Assembly: GCA_030220185.1 (NCBI GenBank)
Contig: JASPKZ010007250.1
Coordinates: 3,359,501-3,423,500, forward strand
Length of the DNA: 64,000 bases
Source: Diploptera punctata
Lineage: Eukaryota > Arthropoda > Insecta > Blattodea > Blaberidae
Direction: 5' to 3'
The position numbers and the translations under genes were made by a program. The number at the start of each line of letters is the position of its first letter. Position 1 is the first letter of the stretch. Shown in pieces: positions 8,946-19,397 of this stretch. The notes under the pieces are model-generated. The model saw nothing but the letters and a program-made list of their open reading frames with translations, was not told the DNA's origin and ran no database searches.

Positions 8946-10173
8946 CAGAGTATCCCAAATTGATGTATACACTCTTTGAAACGGTATTTCTCAGCAACGA
9001 AATGAGACAGAAATACATTTTTTGTGTGTTTTATTTCTAAAGTCCGTACATGTTCAAAATGCTCACCTCCTGCCGCAGTACACTCCCAACAACGGCGTTG
9101 AACAGAGCGACACACGTTTTGGGTTATTGTTATTGGAATGTCATTAACGGCATTTTCAATTTGATGTCTCAGTTCCTCCAGTGTTTGTTGTTTTGTAGCG
9201 TACACCGTGTTCATTACAATTCTCCAAAGAAATAAGTCTAGAGGGGTTAAATCCGGAGATCGAGGCGGGAACTCTGTAGTACTTCCTTTTCGTCCTATCT
9301 ATCTCTGATATTTGCATCCAAAAAATTTCTCACATCGACATGAAAATGAGGTGGAGCCCCGTCTTGTTAGAAGTATACCTCATTTTGATTCTCAAAAAGA
9401 TCTTAAATACGTGGAATCATGATTTGCAACGTTTTCAGGCAAGCTTGACCCGTGACAGTCCCTTGGAAGAAGTATGGCCCAATTAATACTCGGGAAGACA
9501 AACCACATCAAACCGATACTCCTGAAAGATTGACGGTCTTTCTTCAATGATGTTTGGGTTTTGGGTAGCCCAGTACACATAGTTATGCCAATTAATTGTG
9601 CCATTAAGTTTGAATGTGGGTTCATCTGACCAAACAATTGAGTCTGGAAAATCTTCCCTTTCGTCACACTTCTGCAGGAACCACTCACAAAATTGTAGTC
9701 GTCTTATCTGGGTCGTCCTCATTTAGTGCGTGGAGAAGTCTTGGAATGTAAGGCTTCCATTTTTTGTCCCGCAAAATTCAAGATCGTGCAAAAATCTGCA
9801 TGACTGCAAGTGTACTCTCGTTATCAGTCGAACGTCTGTTTCTTCCGCACCGACCTTTCAACACATATTGCACCGTTCAAACTTGTCTCGGATTCTTGTT
9901 ATTGTTACCCTTGTTGGTGGTGGTGTCCAAATTCAACCATCCAACGTCGTTGCACTTCAACAACATTCTCACTTTCCAATAACACTTCAGTATCCACTTA
10001 CGTTCATCGAATGATAATCTCGCCGCCATTGTTGTGCGTGAAGATCGATGAACGTGTGGCTATGCTTCTCCAGTGCCCTGTGGAGCAAACACAATAAAAA
10101 TCGTACTTCTGTCTCATTTGGTTGCTGAGAAATAACGTTTCAAAGAGTGTATACATCAGTTTGGGACACACTG
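8946..10173 (-). mobile_element. mariner-like DNA transposon with TIRs and TA duplication
   Basis: The low-coordinate end reads CAGAGTATCCCAAATTGATG and the other end is the complement of CAGTGTGTCCCAAACTGATG. About 75-80 bp are shared as inverted repeats. TA flanks both ends (8944-8945, 10174-10175). The element is 1228 bp, close to full length for the group. Confidence 0.92.
9040..10029 (-). pseudogene. DD41D-type mariner-like transposase, frameshifted
   Basis: Reverse strand from ATG 10029: MAARLSFDERKWILKCYWK (helix-turn-helix region), then PTRVTITRIRDKFE. The frame at 9483-9722 gives RRLQFCEWFLQKCDEREDF and the first aspartate in WSDEPTFKLNG. Further on are QDGAPPHF (second aspartate) and PPRSPDLTPLDLFLW (third), then MNTVYATKQQTLEELRHQIE. 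The three catalytic residues survive, but at least three frameshifts and in-frame stops break the gene. It is about 330 residues in all, normal for the family. Confidence 0.88.
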
Positions 10174-10214
10174 TATAAAGATATGTTGGAAGGAGAGAAG
10201 TGCAGAAACTATTA

Positions 10215-11060
10215 AAAAAAATAATAATAATGATTTATTTTAGCTGGCAGAGTTAAGGCCATAAGGCCTTCTCTTCCACTCAACCAGCGAATAGTAAAAT
10301 TATACAAAAATTACGTACATATTACAATTTTAAGATATTAAAATACAGACTAAATAAAATACAATGATGATGTAATCTAATACTAGCTAATACTAACAAA
10401 AACATAGAATATAATAAAATTAAAATGATATAAAATAAAGTAAGTAGCTTCTTACATGATTATTAATGGAATGCTCTATATAGTTGTCAGGCAGTTGATG
10501 TTTTCATTGTGTCGAACTTAAGAAATCAGTTAATTTGTATTTAAATAATGATAGCGATTGACAGTCCCTGACATGACTGGGAAGTGAGTTCCATGCTCGT
10601 CATAGATATTGTGTAAGATTCAGAGTACAGACAGGTCCTGTGTTGTGGTATCAAAAGTAAAGAAGAGTCTTGTGATCTTGTTCCTAAATTGTGATGAGCC
10701 GATAAATGTTGAAAACGTGTTGTTAAATAAGTTGGTAAATATGTGTGCAGAATTTGGAATAGTAAGGTATGTGAATGTAAAGTTCTTCTGTCATTTAGGC
10801 GTAGCCATGATAAGGCCTGAAATGAAGGAGACACGTGGTCATAACGACGGAGATTGAATATAAATCGAATGCACGCATTATGAGCACGCTGTAGTCTGTC
10901 AGATAGATCAGTTGTCAGATTAGTCAGTAATATGTCGCAGTAGTCGAAGTGTGGCATTATAAGAGTCTGTACAAGTATTTGTTTTAATTTTGTAGGAAGG
11001 AAGTTTTTAAAACTATTTAGGGAGTAGAATTGAGAACACTTTCTTGCAGGTATTATTCAC
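10215..11060 (-). mobile_element. CR1/L2-like LINE, 3' end
   Basis: The reverse-strand frame 10541-10957 reads MPHFDYCDILLTNLTTDLSD, then LQRAHNACIRFIFNLRRYDH, SWLRLNDRRTLHSHTLLFQI and RSQDSSLLLIPQHRTCLYSE. This is the C-terminal region typical of CR1/L2-type reverse transcriptases. The 3'UTR at 10230-10300 has the family hairpin (AAGGCCTTATGGCCTT on this strand). It ends in an AT-rich tail at about 10215. Confidence 0.82.
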
Positions 11061-11779
11061 CTGGATTTTCCAATTTTTTTGAATTCAGAACAGGCCTCTG
11101 AAGGCTCAATCCTTGTTGGTTTTGATGATGATGATGTAATTGAAATTTTCTTGGTTTGATTTACAGTAAATTAATGTTAAGAAGTCGCATTACTCAGATT
11201 GACAACGAAGATTTAGTAGGCTGTATCGACATATACTAAAGTGATCTAATCTTTTATCTAGACAGCAAATTTATTGCCCCCTCCTCCCCGTTGCTAGCCC
11301 AAATGCTGCATTATTGGAAATGTATTAGTATTGCTGTGGAATCCATTTCTCATTCTACGTAACCTACCTCAAGAGTATAGTTACATTATTTGTAACTCTT
11401 TTAATGATACTCCAATGTAACAGCAATCTTTATTCCGAATTACATTCCCTAACAACTTTTTCCTAACTTATTTCTTTTCTACTTCAGGGGTTAGGCATTT
11501 CTGCCTGTTCTAGCTCCAAAAATACCACATGCTTTGAACCATCCATCTTGACAATGGTAGTCATTAACTTCTCCCTCCATTAGATTTGTATAGCAGTGTC
11601 TGTTTTTCTTCATTGTAGACCTATATTAGTTTACGGTTTAAATATTCTGTCAATGTTGTCCTATATTCAACGGCACTTTTTATTTAAGTTAAATATTGGC
11701 GTTTTATGCCATATAGGCCCTAAGTCAAGTTAAATTAAAAAAAAATATTTTTATCAGTATGTGAATAAATACCTCAGTA
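11061..11779. other. no gene recognised
   Basis: AT-rich unassigned sequence. A GATGAT run at about 11124-11135 follows AGGCCTCTGAAGG and could be a LINE tail relic. No coding signal was seen. Confidence 0.35.
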
Positions 11780-11789
11780 ATTTATGCTG

Positions 11790-12021
11790 AAAAAAGATTA
11801 TTAAGGTAGTACCAACAATTCAAGAGATTGCCAATTGACAGATTTCCTAAGAAGATCTTGGAATGGAGAAAAGATGGAACAAGAGGAAGGGGAAAACCTA
11901 AAGATGGTTGGATGGATAGAGTGAGAAGAAGTATGGGTGAGCTGGGACAAGCCCGCTGCAGCGGTGAGAAGTAAGCGTCTACCGCTTGATCCACGGAGCC
12001 GCCATTGTTAAACAATAACCA

Positions 12022-12074
<53 letters not shown>

Positions 12075-12075
12075 T
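11790..12075 (+). mobile_element. LINE 3' fragment with (AAT)n tail
   Basis: Translates as RLPIDRFPKKILEWRKDGTR, then GRGKPKDGWMDRVRRSMGEL, then a stop, GCGTCTACCGCTTGATCC and (AAT)n at 12021-12073. It is the extreme C-terminus of a non-LTR element. The tail is one of several family-specific triplet tails in the window. Confidence 0.75.
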
Positions 12076-12428
12076 ATATTTTTTTTTCAATTCCACCAGT
12101 TTCTCATTTCGACATTTCCGGTATTCTCTCTTGGCATCGGCGTATTGTAACCCACTTCTGAAGTTGGGGCCCCTCGAAGGCGGGGTTACGCTGCCCCAAT
12201 GATATATAGGTGATGTCGATGGTAATGATGCGCCAGGAGAGGCCTTAATCCTAAACTTAATCTAATATGAATATGATATTGATGATGATGATGGCCAGAT
12301 GATGTTCGGGGACCGTTTGGGCCTTAAAGTATCCTGACATTTGTCTTACAGGTGAGGAAAAACCCGAGAAAACCTCACTCAGGAAGCTTGTCCCGATCGG
12401 GGATCGAATCCGGGCCCGCTGCGTGTAA
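12076..12428 (-). mobile_element. SINE-1, type B 3' end
   Basis: Reverse strand: the head retains GGGCCCGGATTCGATCCCCG (B box). The body has CCTCACCTGTAAGACAAATG and CGGTCCCCGAACATCATC. The type B module (AACCCACTTCTGAAGTTGGG on the plus strand) runs to a T-run at 12078-12087 (poly-A). The A-box side is truncated at about 12428, where TAATAA repeats begin. Confidence 0.85.
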
Positions 12429-12445
12429 TAATAATAATAATAATA

Positions 12446-13035
12446 CTTACTCACTGGCACTATCGAACCCGTAGGTTCATGGCCGCGCGGACATAAGCTC
12501 TCCATACATCCCTATCCTGAGCTAATGCTTTCCAATCATTCCCTGTATAATCTGCTTCCCTCAAATCATAGTTAATGTTGTTCTCCCACCTCAATCTTGG
12601 TCTACCAACTGGGCGTTTTCCTTCTGGCTTTCCTACAAGAAGTTTCCATGCACGTCTTTCATTCTCCATACGCGCAACATGTCCTGCCCATCGCAGTCTA
12701 CGAGACTTAACTGTTCTTATTATATCTGGTTTCCTATAAAGAGCATGTAGTTCATTGTTATGTAGTCTTCTCCATTCACCTATCTGTTCATCTCTCTTTG
12801 GTCCAAAAATTTTCCTAAGAACTTTATTCTCAAATACTCGTAATCTCCTTTCATCCCTTAAAGTAAGAGTCCATGTTTCGCACACATATAATATAACTGG
12901 TAGAATAATAGTTTTATATATTTTCAGTTTAACGTTTTTTGAAAGGAGTTGAGACATCAAAAGTTTCTGCAATGCATAATAGCATGCATTTCCAGAAATG
13001 AGCCTATGTTTAATTTCTTTGTGCATCTCATTCCT
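12446..13035 (-). mobile_element. LINE family A, 3' fragment between AAT repeats
   Basis: The copy sits between TAATAA repeats at 12428-12445 and 13039-13095 and begins (3' end) with CTTACTCACTGGCACTATCG. Family A boundaries match those of the copies at 2.8, 14.8 and 60.1 kb. Confidence 0.9.
12460..13026 (-). pseudogene. LINE family A reverse transcriptase C-terminus, 188 codons open
   Basis: The longest uninterrupted family A 3' reading frame: HKEIKHRLISGNACYYALQK, QLLSKNVKLKIYKTIILPVI, WTLTLRDERRLRVFENKVL, RRLRWAGHVARMENERRAWK, then VGRPRLRWENNINYDLREAD to RAAMNLRVR and stop. It has no endonuclease or palm motifs because of 5' truncation. It makes a good consensus reference for the decayed copies. 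Confidence 0.85.
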
Positions 13036-13038
13036 AAA

Positions 13039-13052
13039 TAATGATAATAATG

Positions 13053-13095
<43 letters not shown>
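13039..13095. repeat. (AAT)n microsatellite
   Basis: AATGATAATAATG grades into a clean AAT run. It borders the family A insertion. Confidence 0.95.
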
Positions 13096-13239
13096 ACGGG
13101 GTCGTCAATGTAATATATTATCAGTATTATACTGTGTTGTTACATAGCTTGAAAAAAAACTAAAAAGATAGAAACTGCAGAAATGAATTTCCCAAGACAT
13201 GTAGCTGTATATATAATACAAGATAAAAATGTAGCAAAT

Positions 13240-13481
13240 ATATTAGGAATGAGCTTACAAAATTCAGGTTACCAGACAGAATCAGAGAATAAAAACAAAA
13301 TTGGTTCGACCATATTTAAGAATGGACAAGAACGTATAACAAAACAATAATTATTCATATTTAAGCCAGAGGAGTATGGGTGAGTGGGACGGCCAAGAGC
13401 ATGATGGAGAGATCAGTTTTCTACATGAGACCCAGAACGAACCTTTTGAAGTTCAATCAGTAAAGATTATTATTATTATTC

Positions 13482-13543
<62 letters not shown>

Positions 13544-13545
13544 AC
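13240..13545 (+). mobile_element. LINE 3' fragment with (ATT)n tail
   Basis: GAATAAAAACAAAATTGGTTCGACC and GAGTATGGGTGAGTGGGACG translate, with shifts, to a LINE C-terminus (QNWFDHI..., PEEYG.VGRPRA.WRDQFS). An ATT tail at 13466-13542 follows. Confidence 0.65.
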
Positions 13546-13555
13546 TTCGGTCATT

Positions 13556-13912
13556 AACAGCAAAGACAAATAAGTATCTTTTGGCAACAGAAATGGATTT
13601 TATACGAAGGGCAGCAAGAATTTCAAGAAGAGAAAATAGTAGAAACTATTTTAGATTACATTAAAACTCAGCAATTAAGATGGTACGGACATATTCAGCG
13701 AATGGAAGAGGATCGGCTATACAAATGTGTTTTTAAATGGAGACCTGAGGGATGATGAGGGAGAGGAAGACCTAAAACCTCCTGGAGCCAGGGAATATAT
13801 TTATACATGAAGGAGAAACATCTACAACCAGGAGATTGGATGGACGAACAAAATTGGCTATTAGGAATCGGACGATGTCAAAGACATTAATCAACCGATG
13901 ATATATCTATCG

Positions 13913-13964
<52 letters not shown>
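13556..13964 (+). mobile_element. LINE 3' fragment carrying the KTNKYLLATEMDF segment
   Basis: Opens with AAGACAAATAAGTATCTTTTG, read as KTNKYLLATEMDFIRRAARI then SRREN, followed by QQLRWYGHIQRMEEDRLYK, CVFKWRPEG and EKHLQPGDWMDEQNWLLGIG. A (TTA)n tail runs at 13915-13963. It is the C-terminal part of an RTE-like reverse transcriptase, with a frameshift near 13635. The first segment is homologous to the unit of the 30.8-kb minisatellite. Confidence 0.8.
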
Positions 13965-13965
<1 letters not shown>

Positions 13966-14250
13966 GTCAGCCGCAGTGGTCTAGTGCTTATGTTTCTTGC
14001 CTCTAGTTCTAAGGGACGCGGGTTCGAACCAAACCAGGGTTGAAGGAAAAATCCAAGGTACAAGTTCCCGGGAAGAACTTTAAGCCATAGATCCCAGGCT
14101 CGTTAAAGAGCCGCAAGCCCGAATAAAGAGGCCTCTGTGTAAAATTTACCGACAGTTACCCATCCTAGTAATACCTTAGTTACCCGCTAGGCGTCTCACT
14201 GAGACAATACACAGACCCCATATCATTCCGATATGTAATCATAATCACCA
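13966..14250 (+). mobile_element. SINE-4
   Basis: The tRNA-like head has an A box (GTGGTCTAGTGCTTATG) and a B box (GGGTTCGAACC). The family body follows (AAAAATCCAAGG, ACTTTAAGCCATAG, CAGGCTCGTTAAAGAG, AATAAAGAGGCCTCTG). Other copies are at 52.2 and 60.8 kb. It inserted in or at a TTA repeat. Confidence 0.83.
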
Positions 14251-14254
14251 TCAT

Positions 14255-14640
14255 CCATGCAAGTATTAGGCCATGTGGCCTGTTACGGTCTCAAAGAAGA
14301 ATTTTCCATCCAACGCATTTTTGGACGTCCCAGCAATTTTTTGCCTCGTGGGCAGTAACGAAGCATGGCTTTTGGAATTTAGAGATGGCATTTGTTGGAG
14401 ATGGGCCTTCCAGTTGTTCTGGTAGTTTTGTATTATGTAGAGAATAGGTCCTACATCCAACTCTTCTATAATTTCCTCATTTCTTTCATGGTCATATTTT
14501 GTATAGCCTGCTGTACGGCGCATAAATCGCATCTCATTTGCTGTTATTCGGCTTTCATTACTTCTTCGTATTGTCCATGCTTCACTACCATATATTAATA
14601 TTGCTCTTGCGATAAACGTATAACTCTGATATGTATGGGC
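14255..14640 (-). mobile_element. LINE family D-like 3' fragment
   Basis: The reverse-strand frame 14266-14532 reads MRFMRRTAGYTKYDHERNEE, then NYQNNWKAHLQQM and KFFFETVTGHMA. Upstream the order RRSNESRITANEM and AWTIRRSNE is visible in translation. It diverges from the 8.5- and 49-kb copies, so it is an older branch. Confidence 0.75.
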
Positions 14641-14764
14641 AAATAAGCGTAACTAAATTAGCTTGGTTAAAATAATCCCACTATGAAATACCCTAATCCC
14701 TACACTGGGAAGTATGGGAAATAGCTATTGATAGAGATTGTTATTATTATTATTATTATTATAC

Positions 14765-15337
14765 TTACTTACTCACTGGCACTATCGAACCCGTAGGTTC
14801 ATGGCCGCGCGGACATAAGCTCTCCATACATCCCTATCCTGAGCTAATCCTTTCCAATCATTCCCTGTATAATCTACTTCCCTCAAATCATAGTTAATGT
14901 TATTCTCCCACCTCATTCTTGGTCTACCAACTGGGCGTTTTCCCTCTGGCTTTCCTACAAGAAGCTTCCATGCAAGTCTTTCATTCCCCATACGTGCCAC
15001 ATGTCCTGCCCAACGCAGTCTACGAGACTTGGCTGTTCTTATTATATCTGGCTTCCTATAAAGACCATGTAGTTCATTGTTATGAAGTCTTCTCCATTCA
15101 CCTGCCTGTTCATCTCTCTTTGGTCCAAAATTTTTTCTAAGTACTTTATTCTCAAATACCTGTAATCTCCTTTCCTCCCTTAAAGTAAGAGTCCATGTTT
15201 CGCACCCATATAATATAACTGGTAGAATAATAGTTTTATATATTTTCAGTTTAACGTTTTTTTGAAAGGAGTTGGGACATCAAAAGACTCTGTAATGCAT
15301 AATAGCACGCATTTCCAGAATTAAGCCTATGTTTAAT
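14765..15337 (-). mobile_element. LINE family A 3' fragment
   Basis: Begins CTTACTTACTCACTGGCACT after a TTA run (14737-14761). The reverse frame from 15000 down to 14782 is ARMGNERLAWKLLVGKPEGK through RAAMNLRVR. Upstream sequence to 15337 matches the family in other frames. It is 5'-truncated into another ATT tract. Confidence 0.88.
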
Positions 15338-15966
15338 AATATTATTATTATTGTTACTAGGATATGTAATATTTTTCTAATTGATTTCATTTCATTCTCG
15401 TCATGTAAATCACGTTAACATTTTATTACTAACATACCTATTTCTAATCATATCTGAAAGTTTATCTTTTCCACGCTCATCCGCACATGAAGAATTGAAA
15501 TGTTGTCCGTTGTTACAACGTCTCAGGTTTAGAACACAATAAAACTCGGCCCCTTTTTTCCATTCTGTTTGCATAAATAATCAATTTCCCATTTCTCACA
15601 AAATATATATTTAGATGTTACGTTAGTCTTGATGGTACGCCACTGATGGTACGCTCTGTGTTATCATTGGGGTTTAACAATTTATTTTAACAAAACAAGA
15701 ATATATGAACACAGACATTTCCGAGGAATTAGAAATAAATGGAACAAAGACCAAAACAGTGTAATATTTTAAGTATTTGCAACCAATTAAAATTCTAATT
15801 ATATTTGGGCTAATAATTAAAAATATTATTGATATAAAAATAAAGGAACAAGGAAAATAAATCGATTAAGATCATCTGACTTAGACACTGAAAAATAATA
15901 ATAGAAACGTAGAAACATAGAAAGTTATTGACATATTAAATTATATTTTATGGAGTAGGAATATAA
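15338..15966. other. no gene recognised
   Basis: AT-rich with short ATT runs. No repeat assigned. Confidence 0.4.
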
Positions 15967-16262
15967 TCATCATCATCATCATCATCATCATAGTACATTC
16001 ACGAATTTAGGCCACTTGTTGACCTGTTTCGGCCTCAAGAGAAACACCATCCAGAAGTCTTTTGAGTGGACGTCCTGGTCTTCTTCTTCCTGCAGGTTGA
16101 TATCTTAACATTTGTTTGGGTATTCTGTGATCTTCCATTCGATGAACATGTTGCATCCATCTTGACTTATAATCAGAAATTTTGTTTTCTAAAGATTCCA
16201 TGTGTAATTCTTCTAAGATGTCTCCATTTTTTTTGTGATCTAGTAGTGTGTATCCTGGGGTT
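15967..16262 (-). mobile_element. LINE family E 3' fragment with (ATG)n tail
   Basis: Reverse-strand frame 16007-16201: MESLENKISDYKSRWMQHVH, RMEDHRIPKQMLRYQPAGRR and RPGRPLKRLLDGVSLEAETG, then stop. The tail is CAT repeats on the plus strand (15967-15991). A second copy is at 33.6-34.0 kb. Confidence 0.85.
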
Positions 16263-16299
16263 GTAAGGGGTAGTGACGTGTGTATAACCTCTCCTACCT

Positions 16300-16478
16300 A
16301 ATTCTGATCCTCACCTTCTCGTGGTACAACCCGTTTTCACAAACGAGGCTCTGAGGACCGAGTCACGGCGGTATAACCGTTCCATCAGGTACTGAGTAAA
16401 TGCAGTATCCTAATGTCTGTCCAGAGACTAAAAGGTAGCAGCCCTACCACTGGACTACTTAGCGTCGGGCCAGTAACC
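16300..16478 (-). mobile_element. possible tRNA-derived SINE remnant
   Basis: On the reverse strand AAGTAGTCCAGTGGTAGGGC resembles an A box. A canonical B box is weak, so this is tentative. Confidence 0.3.
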
Positions 16479-16489
16479 TGTCCTAAGGA

Positions 16490-16960
16490 ACTTCAAAACT
16501 ACTTTCAAGTCTCAACACGAAAAAAGCCAGAAGGAATATAATCAAGAGGACTAAATTATTAATATATAACACAATTGTGAAGAGTATTTTGTTATATGGT
16601 GCGAAAACATGGACGTTGAAGCAAAAACACAAAAATAAATTATTAGTCACATAGATGGACTTTTTAAAGAAAACCGGCAAGAATATCAAAATTAAACAAA
16701 ATGAAATGAAATACAGTAAGGGAAACTATGAATGTAGAAAAGGATATTATACAAGGGTTTGAAGAAATCCAACTAAGATTGTATGAGCATATAATGAGAA
16801 GGGACACAGAAACAAACAAATATTGTAATGGATACCTCCTGCAAAATGGAAACGTGGTAGACCAAATCAACGTGGATAAAGGGAATTTAAGATAACATGA
16901 AGAAGTAGATATGACAGAAACAGACACGCAAAACGGGGAAATGTGGAAGAAAAAAAATGT
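16490..16960 (+). mobile_element. LINE C-terminal fragment, decayed
   Basis: Translates in pieces as NTIVKSILLYGAKTWTLKQK and VEKDIIQGFEEIQLRLYEHI, then MRRDTETN. This is the usual order after the reverse-transcriptase palm in RTE-like LINEs. Several stops and shifts are present and the tail is unclear. Confidence 0.68.
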
Positions 16961-17075
16961 ATATTTTGGTTGTGGATACCTGTGTACATAACATAAACAA
17001 TTCTAAAATAAATGTATGTGTATTTTATTAGAGATTTTCGCGGATATAAATATGATTACAAAGTTTTTTTTTTCT

Positions 17076-17247
17076 GGGGGTGGGTTCCGCGTCAAATATT
17101 GAAGACTGACTTTTGACCATTGATTTCAACGTTACGACATGATCCCACAAGTAATTGTCAAAATATTTTTTATTTTGGTGTATGGATCATATCGAAATGT
17201 TGGAACCAGTGGCCAATCTTGAATATTTGACGCGGAAAACCCCCCCA
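17076..17247. mobile_element. candidate MITE with 30-bp terminal inverted repeats
   Basis: GGGGGTGGGTTCCGCGTC at one end and GACGCGGAAAACCCCCCC at the other extend inward as AAATATTGAAGA / TCTTGAATATTT. Total length is about 172 bp with no ORF. No clean target duplication was seen. Confidence 0.55.
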
Positions 17248-17869
17248 TAAAAACCTTGTCTACTAGATTGGATCAATGAAGATTCATAAAAATTGTTCAA
17301 AAAAACTTATGAAAACAACTTTAATAGCTTCATTCCTTAGAAATTCGCTAAAAATTGTCATAAAATTGATTGTCTTAAACGATAAAAATACGTCATGAAT
17401 AATATGAGAGAGGTGATCTGGATGTATAGATAAATTAGCTATGTCTAAAGAACCGACATCAAAATATGACATGCCCTCATAAAAATCCAGTCCCTCATTA
17501 GTTATGTGCTTCTGGCTAGTTTCATTTGCGATTAGGAGTAAAGAGCTTATAAAATATTTTATTATTTCATATTTTATAATATTAATAAGTATTGGAAGTT
17601 ATATTTTAGAAATAAGCCCATTTCGTTTTGATAAAGGAAAGTAAAGTTATTTCACATCATAAAATATATTAGAAGATTCAACAGAGATATTCATTCATTT
17701 ACTAGTAGTTAAAGATAAATGGAGAAAAGCTTTCCCATTTGTAGAATTTAATGTGAATAGAAAATGAATCTTAGTACAAGTCTTTGTAGCGGTAGCATCC
17801 GAGATTAAAATTACGAGAAACACTAATTGAAAGTGAAACATCAACTCTTGCTAGAATTCACATTTCTCA
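17248..17869. other. no gene recognised
   Basis: AT-rich. About 17310-17350 resembles a segment near 45410-45440, which suggests an old dispersed repeat. Confidence 0.35.
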
Positions 17870-18540
17870 TGCTTTTCATTCAAGAAGCCTATCTTTAAAG
17901 CAGATACCTTAACACGCATTAAAAAATTGTTTCAACATATACAAACATTTGTCAACTGAAAAATACATCCATTGAATATATTCCTTACCTATTATTCGAA
18001 ATTGTTTACAATTTCTCTTGCTAGAAAATGCAATTCCCTTCCACCCTATGTCAGAGACTGTCAAATTTTACAATCTTTCAGAAACAAATTGATAATAAAA
18101 TTATTAACAGAAACAACTCACTAATATTACTTTTTAAAAATTAATAATTTGTTTTTTCATTATTTAATACAAATAGTTTTAAGATGTGTTAATATATTTA
18201 CCTAATGCCTTGTATAAAAGTGATAGATTAATTCATCATAGTTTATTACTTTCTTTGTATTTTTTTCTTTCTTTTCTTTTTATGTATAGTAGAATCGATG
18301 TGATATTCCTTTCTGTATTCATCGTACCATTAATTTAATTTTAATTGTATTTAATTTCATTGTATTATTAGACATTATTTTCATTATTATTCAATTTAAC
18401 ACATAATTAATTGTTTAGTATGACTATTATTGTAATTTTTTGTGTTTATATGTAACATGTGTTTGTCCTGGTGAGTGGAAGAGAAGGCCACATGGCCTTA
18501 ACTCCACTAGGCTAAATAAATCTAATTTATTCTATTCCAG
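17870..18540 (+). mobile_element. CR1/L2-like LINE 3' end
   Basis: The end of the ORF is recognisable around 18015-18110 (ARKCNSLPPYVRDCQILQSF, RNKLIIKLL). A 3'UTR of about 400 bp follows, with the hairpin AAGGCC-ACAT-GGCCTT at 18484-18499 preceded by GAGTGGAAGAG. Same family as the copies at 10.2, 43.9, 44.8 and 52.6 kb. Confidence 0.75.
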
Positions 18541-18559
18541 ATCTATTTCAAAACTTGCA

Positions 18560-18619
18560 TCAATATTAATTTATCAAAAATTCACCCCAATGTGTCATTA
18601 ACTTTCCATTTCCATTATA
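18560..18619 (-). mobile_element. short LINE family A remnant
   Basis: TGTCATTAACTTTCCATTTC resembles the family A segment at 3425-3455 (reverse strand). It is cut by the TA start of the following mariner remnant. Confidence 0.5.
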
Positions 18620-18965
18620 CACTGTGTCCCATTCAAACCTCCCACATTTTAATTAATCATAACTCTCAAAATATGCGGAATTATGAAATGAGGTTGGTAT
18701 TAAAAGAAAGAGAAACTCAAAGAACTTTTGTTTTCATTGTTGCAGTTAATTCATCTGTCGCATGTTGGACAATAATGACATAAAACAAAATAGCGACTCC
18801 TCAGCAACGAGCACAAACTGTTTTCTGGTATGTAAAAGACCGTGTCTTTGTGACTCCAGTACAAGATCTTCATGATTTACGAACCCGTATCCTTGACACA
18901 ATATTGCAACAGTACCAATGACATGTTGGACAAAACGTGGCACGAAATCGAATACAGACTTTTAC
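18620..18965 (+). mobile_element. internally deleted mariner-like element
   Basis: Left end TA then CACTGTGTCCCATTCAAAC (18618 onward). At about 18791 the N-terminal transposase start (ATPQQRAQTVFWYVK) is fused directly to the C-terminal region (DRVFVTPVQDLHDLRTRILD), so the catalytic core was deleted between. The right terminus was not found. Confidence 0.75.
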
Positions 18966-19044
18966 TTTCCTGTATAGTTTTAAAGGCAAATATACCCTTA
19001 ATTAACAAAAATTGTAACACTGTTAGATAATTGTAATAAGAGAT

Positions 19045-19395
19045 ATTGTATAAAGTCCTAACATTCCATGTTCCTAGGAACATGTCCCTATGTTTGAGCC
19101 TTTGGCATGGGTTCCCTGAAGTAGTCCCCGCCCGGAGAACCGAATGGGGGACTATTTGACCTCCGGAAAATTTTACCCCAGATGAACCCATGTCCGCATT
19201 TCTTGACGGTTGTATTTTTACGGTGAAAGATCGTCACTCTTTCGCCCAAGGTACTTTTTTCGTCTGGCTCATCACCTTCGACCAGTCCGGCATGGGTAAC
19301 CCTATCGGCAGCAATGCTACCGCCGGCATAGCTCTCAGGATCATTTAAGCACGCAAGCCACTCCATCACGACAAGGTAAAGATACCATGGAGGGA
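19045..19395 (-). mobile_element. LINE 5' end fragment (leader plus start of endonuclease)
   Basis: On the reverse strand a roughly 300-base leader (from CCCTCCATGG at 19395) is followed by HRDMFLGTWNVRTLYNI. The LGTWNVRTL motif starts APE-type endonucleases of LINEs. The fragment then stops matching near 19045. Keeping a 5' end but not the 3' end is unusual, since LINE insertions usually lose the 5' side. The leader starts with a possible HDV-like ribozyme (separate entry). Confidence 0.72.
19245..19395 (-). ncRNA. possible decayed HDV-like ribozyme in LINE leader
   Basis: Reverse strand: CTCCAT and ATGGAG can form P1 around a TTGTCGT loop that matches the L3 pattern of the better example at 23.66 kb (TTGACGT). 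GGTATCTTT could pair imperfectly with AAAGTACC, preceded by ACGAAA like a J4/2 strand with catalytic C. P3 is weak, so activity is doubtful. Confidence 0.4.
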
Positions 19396-19397
19396 AT

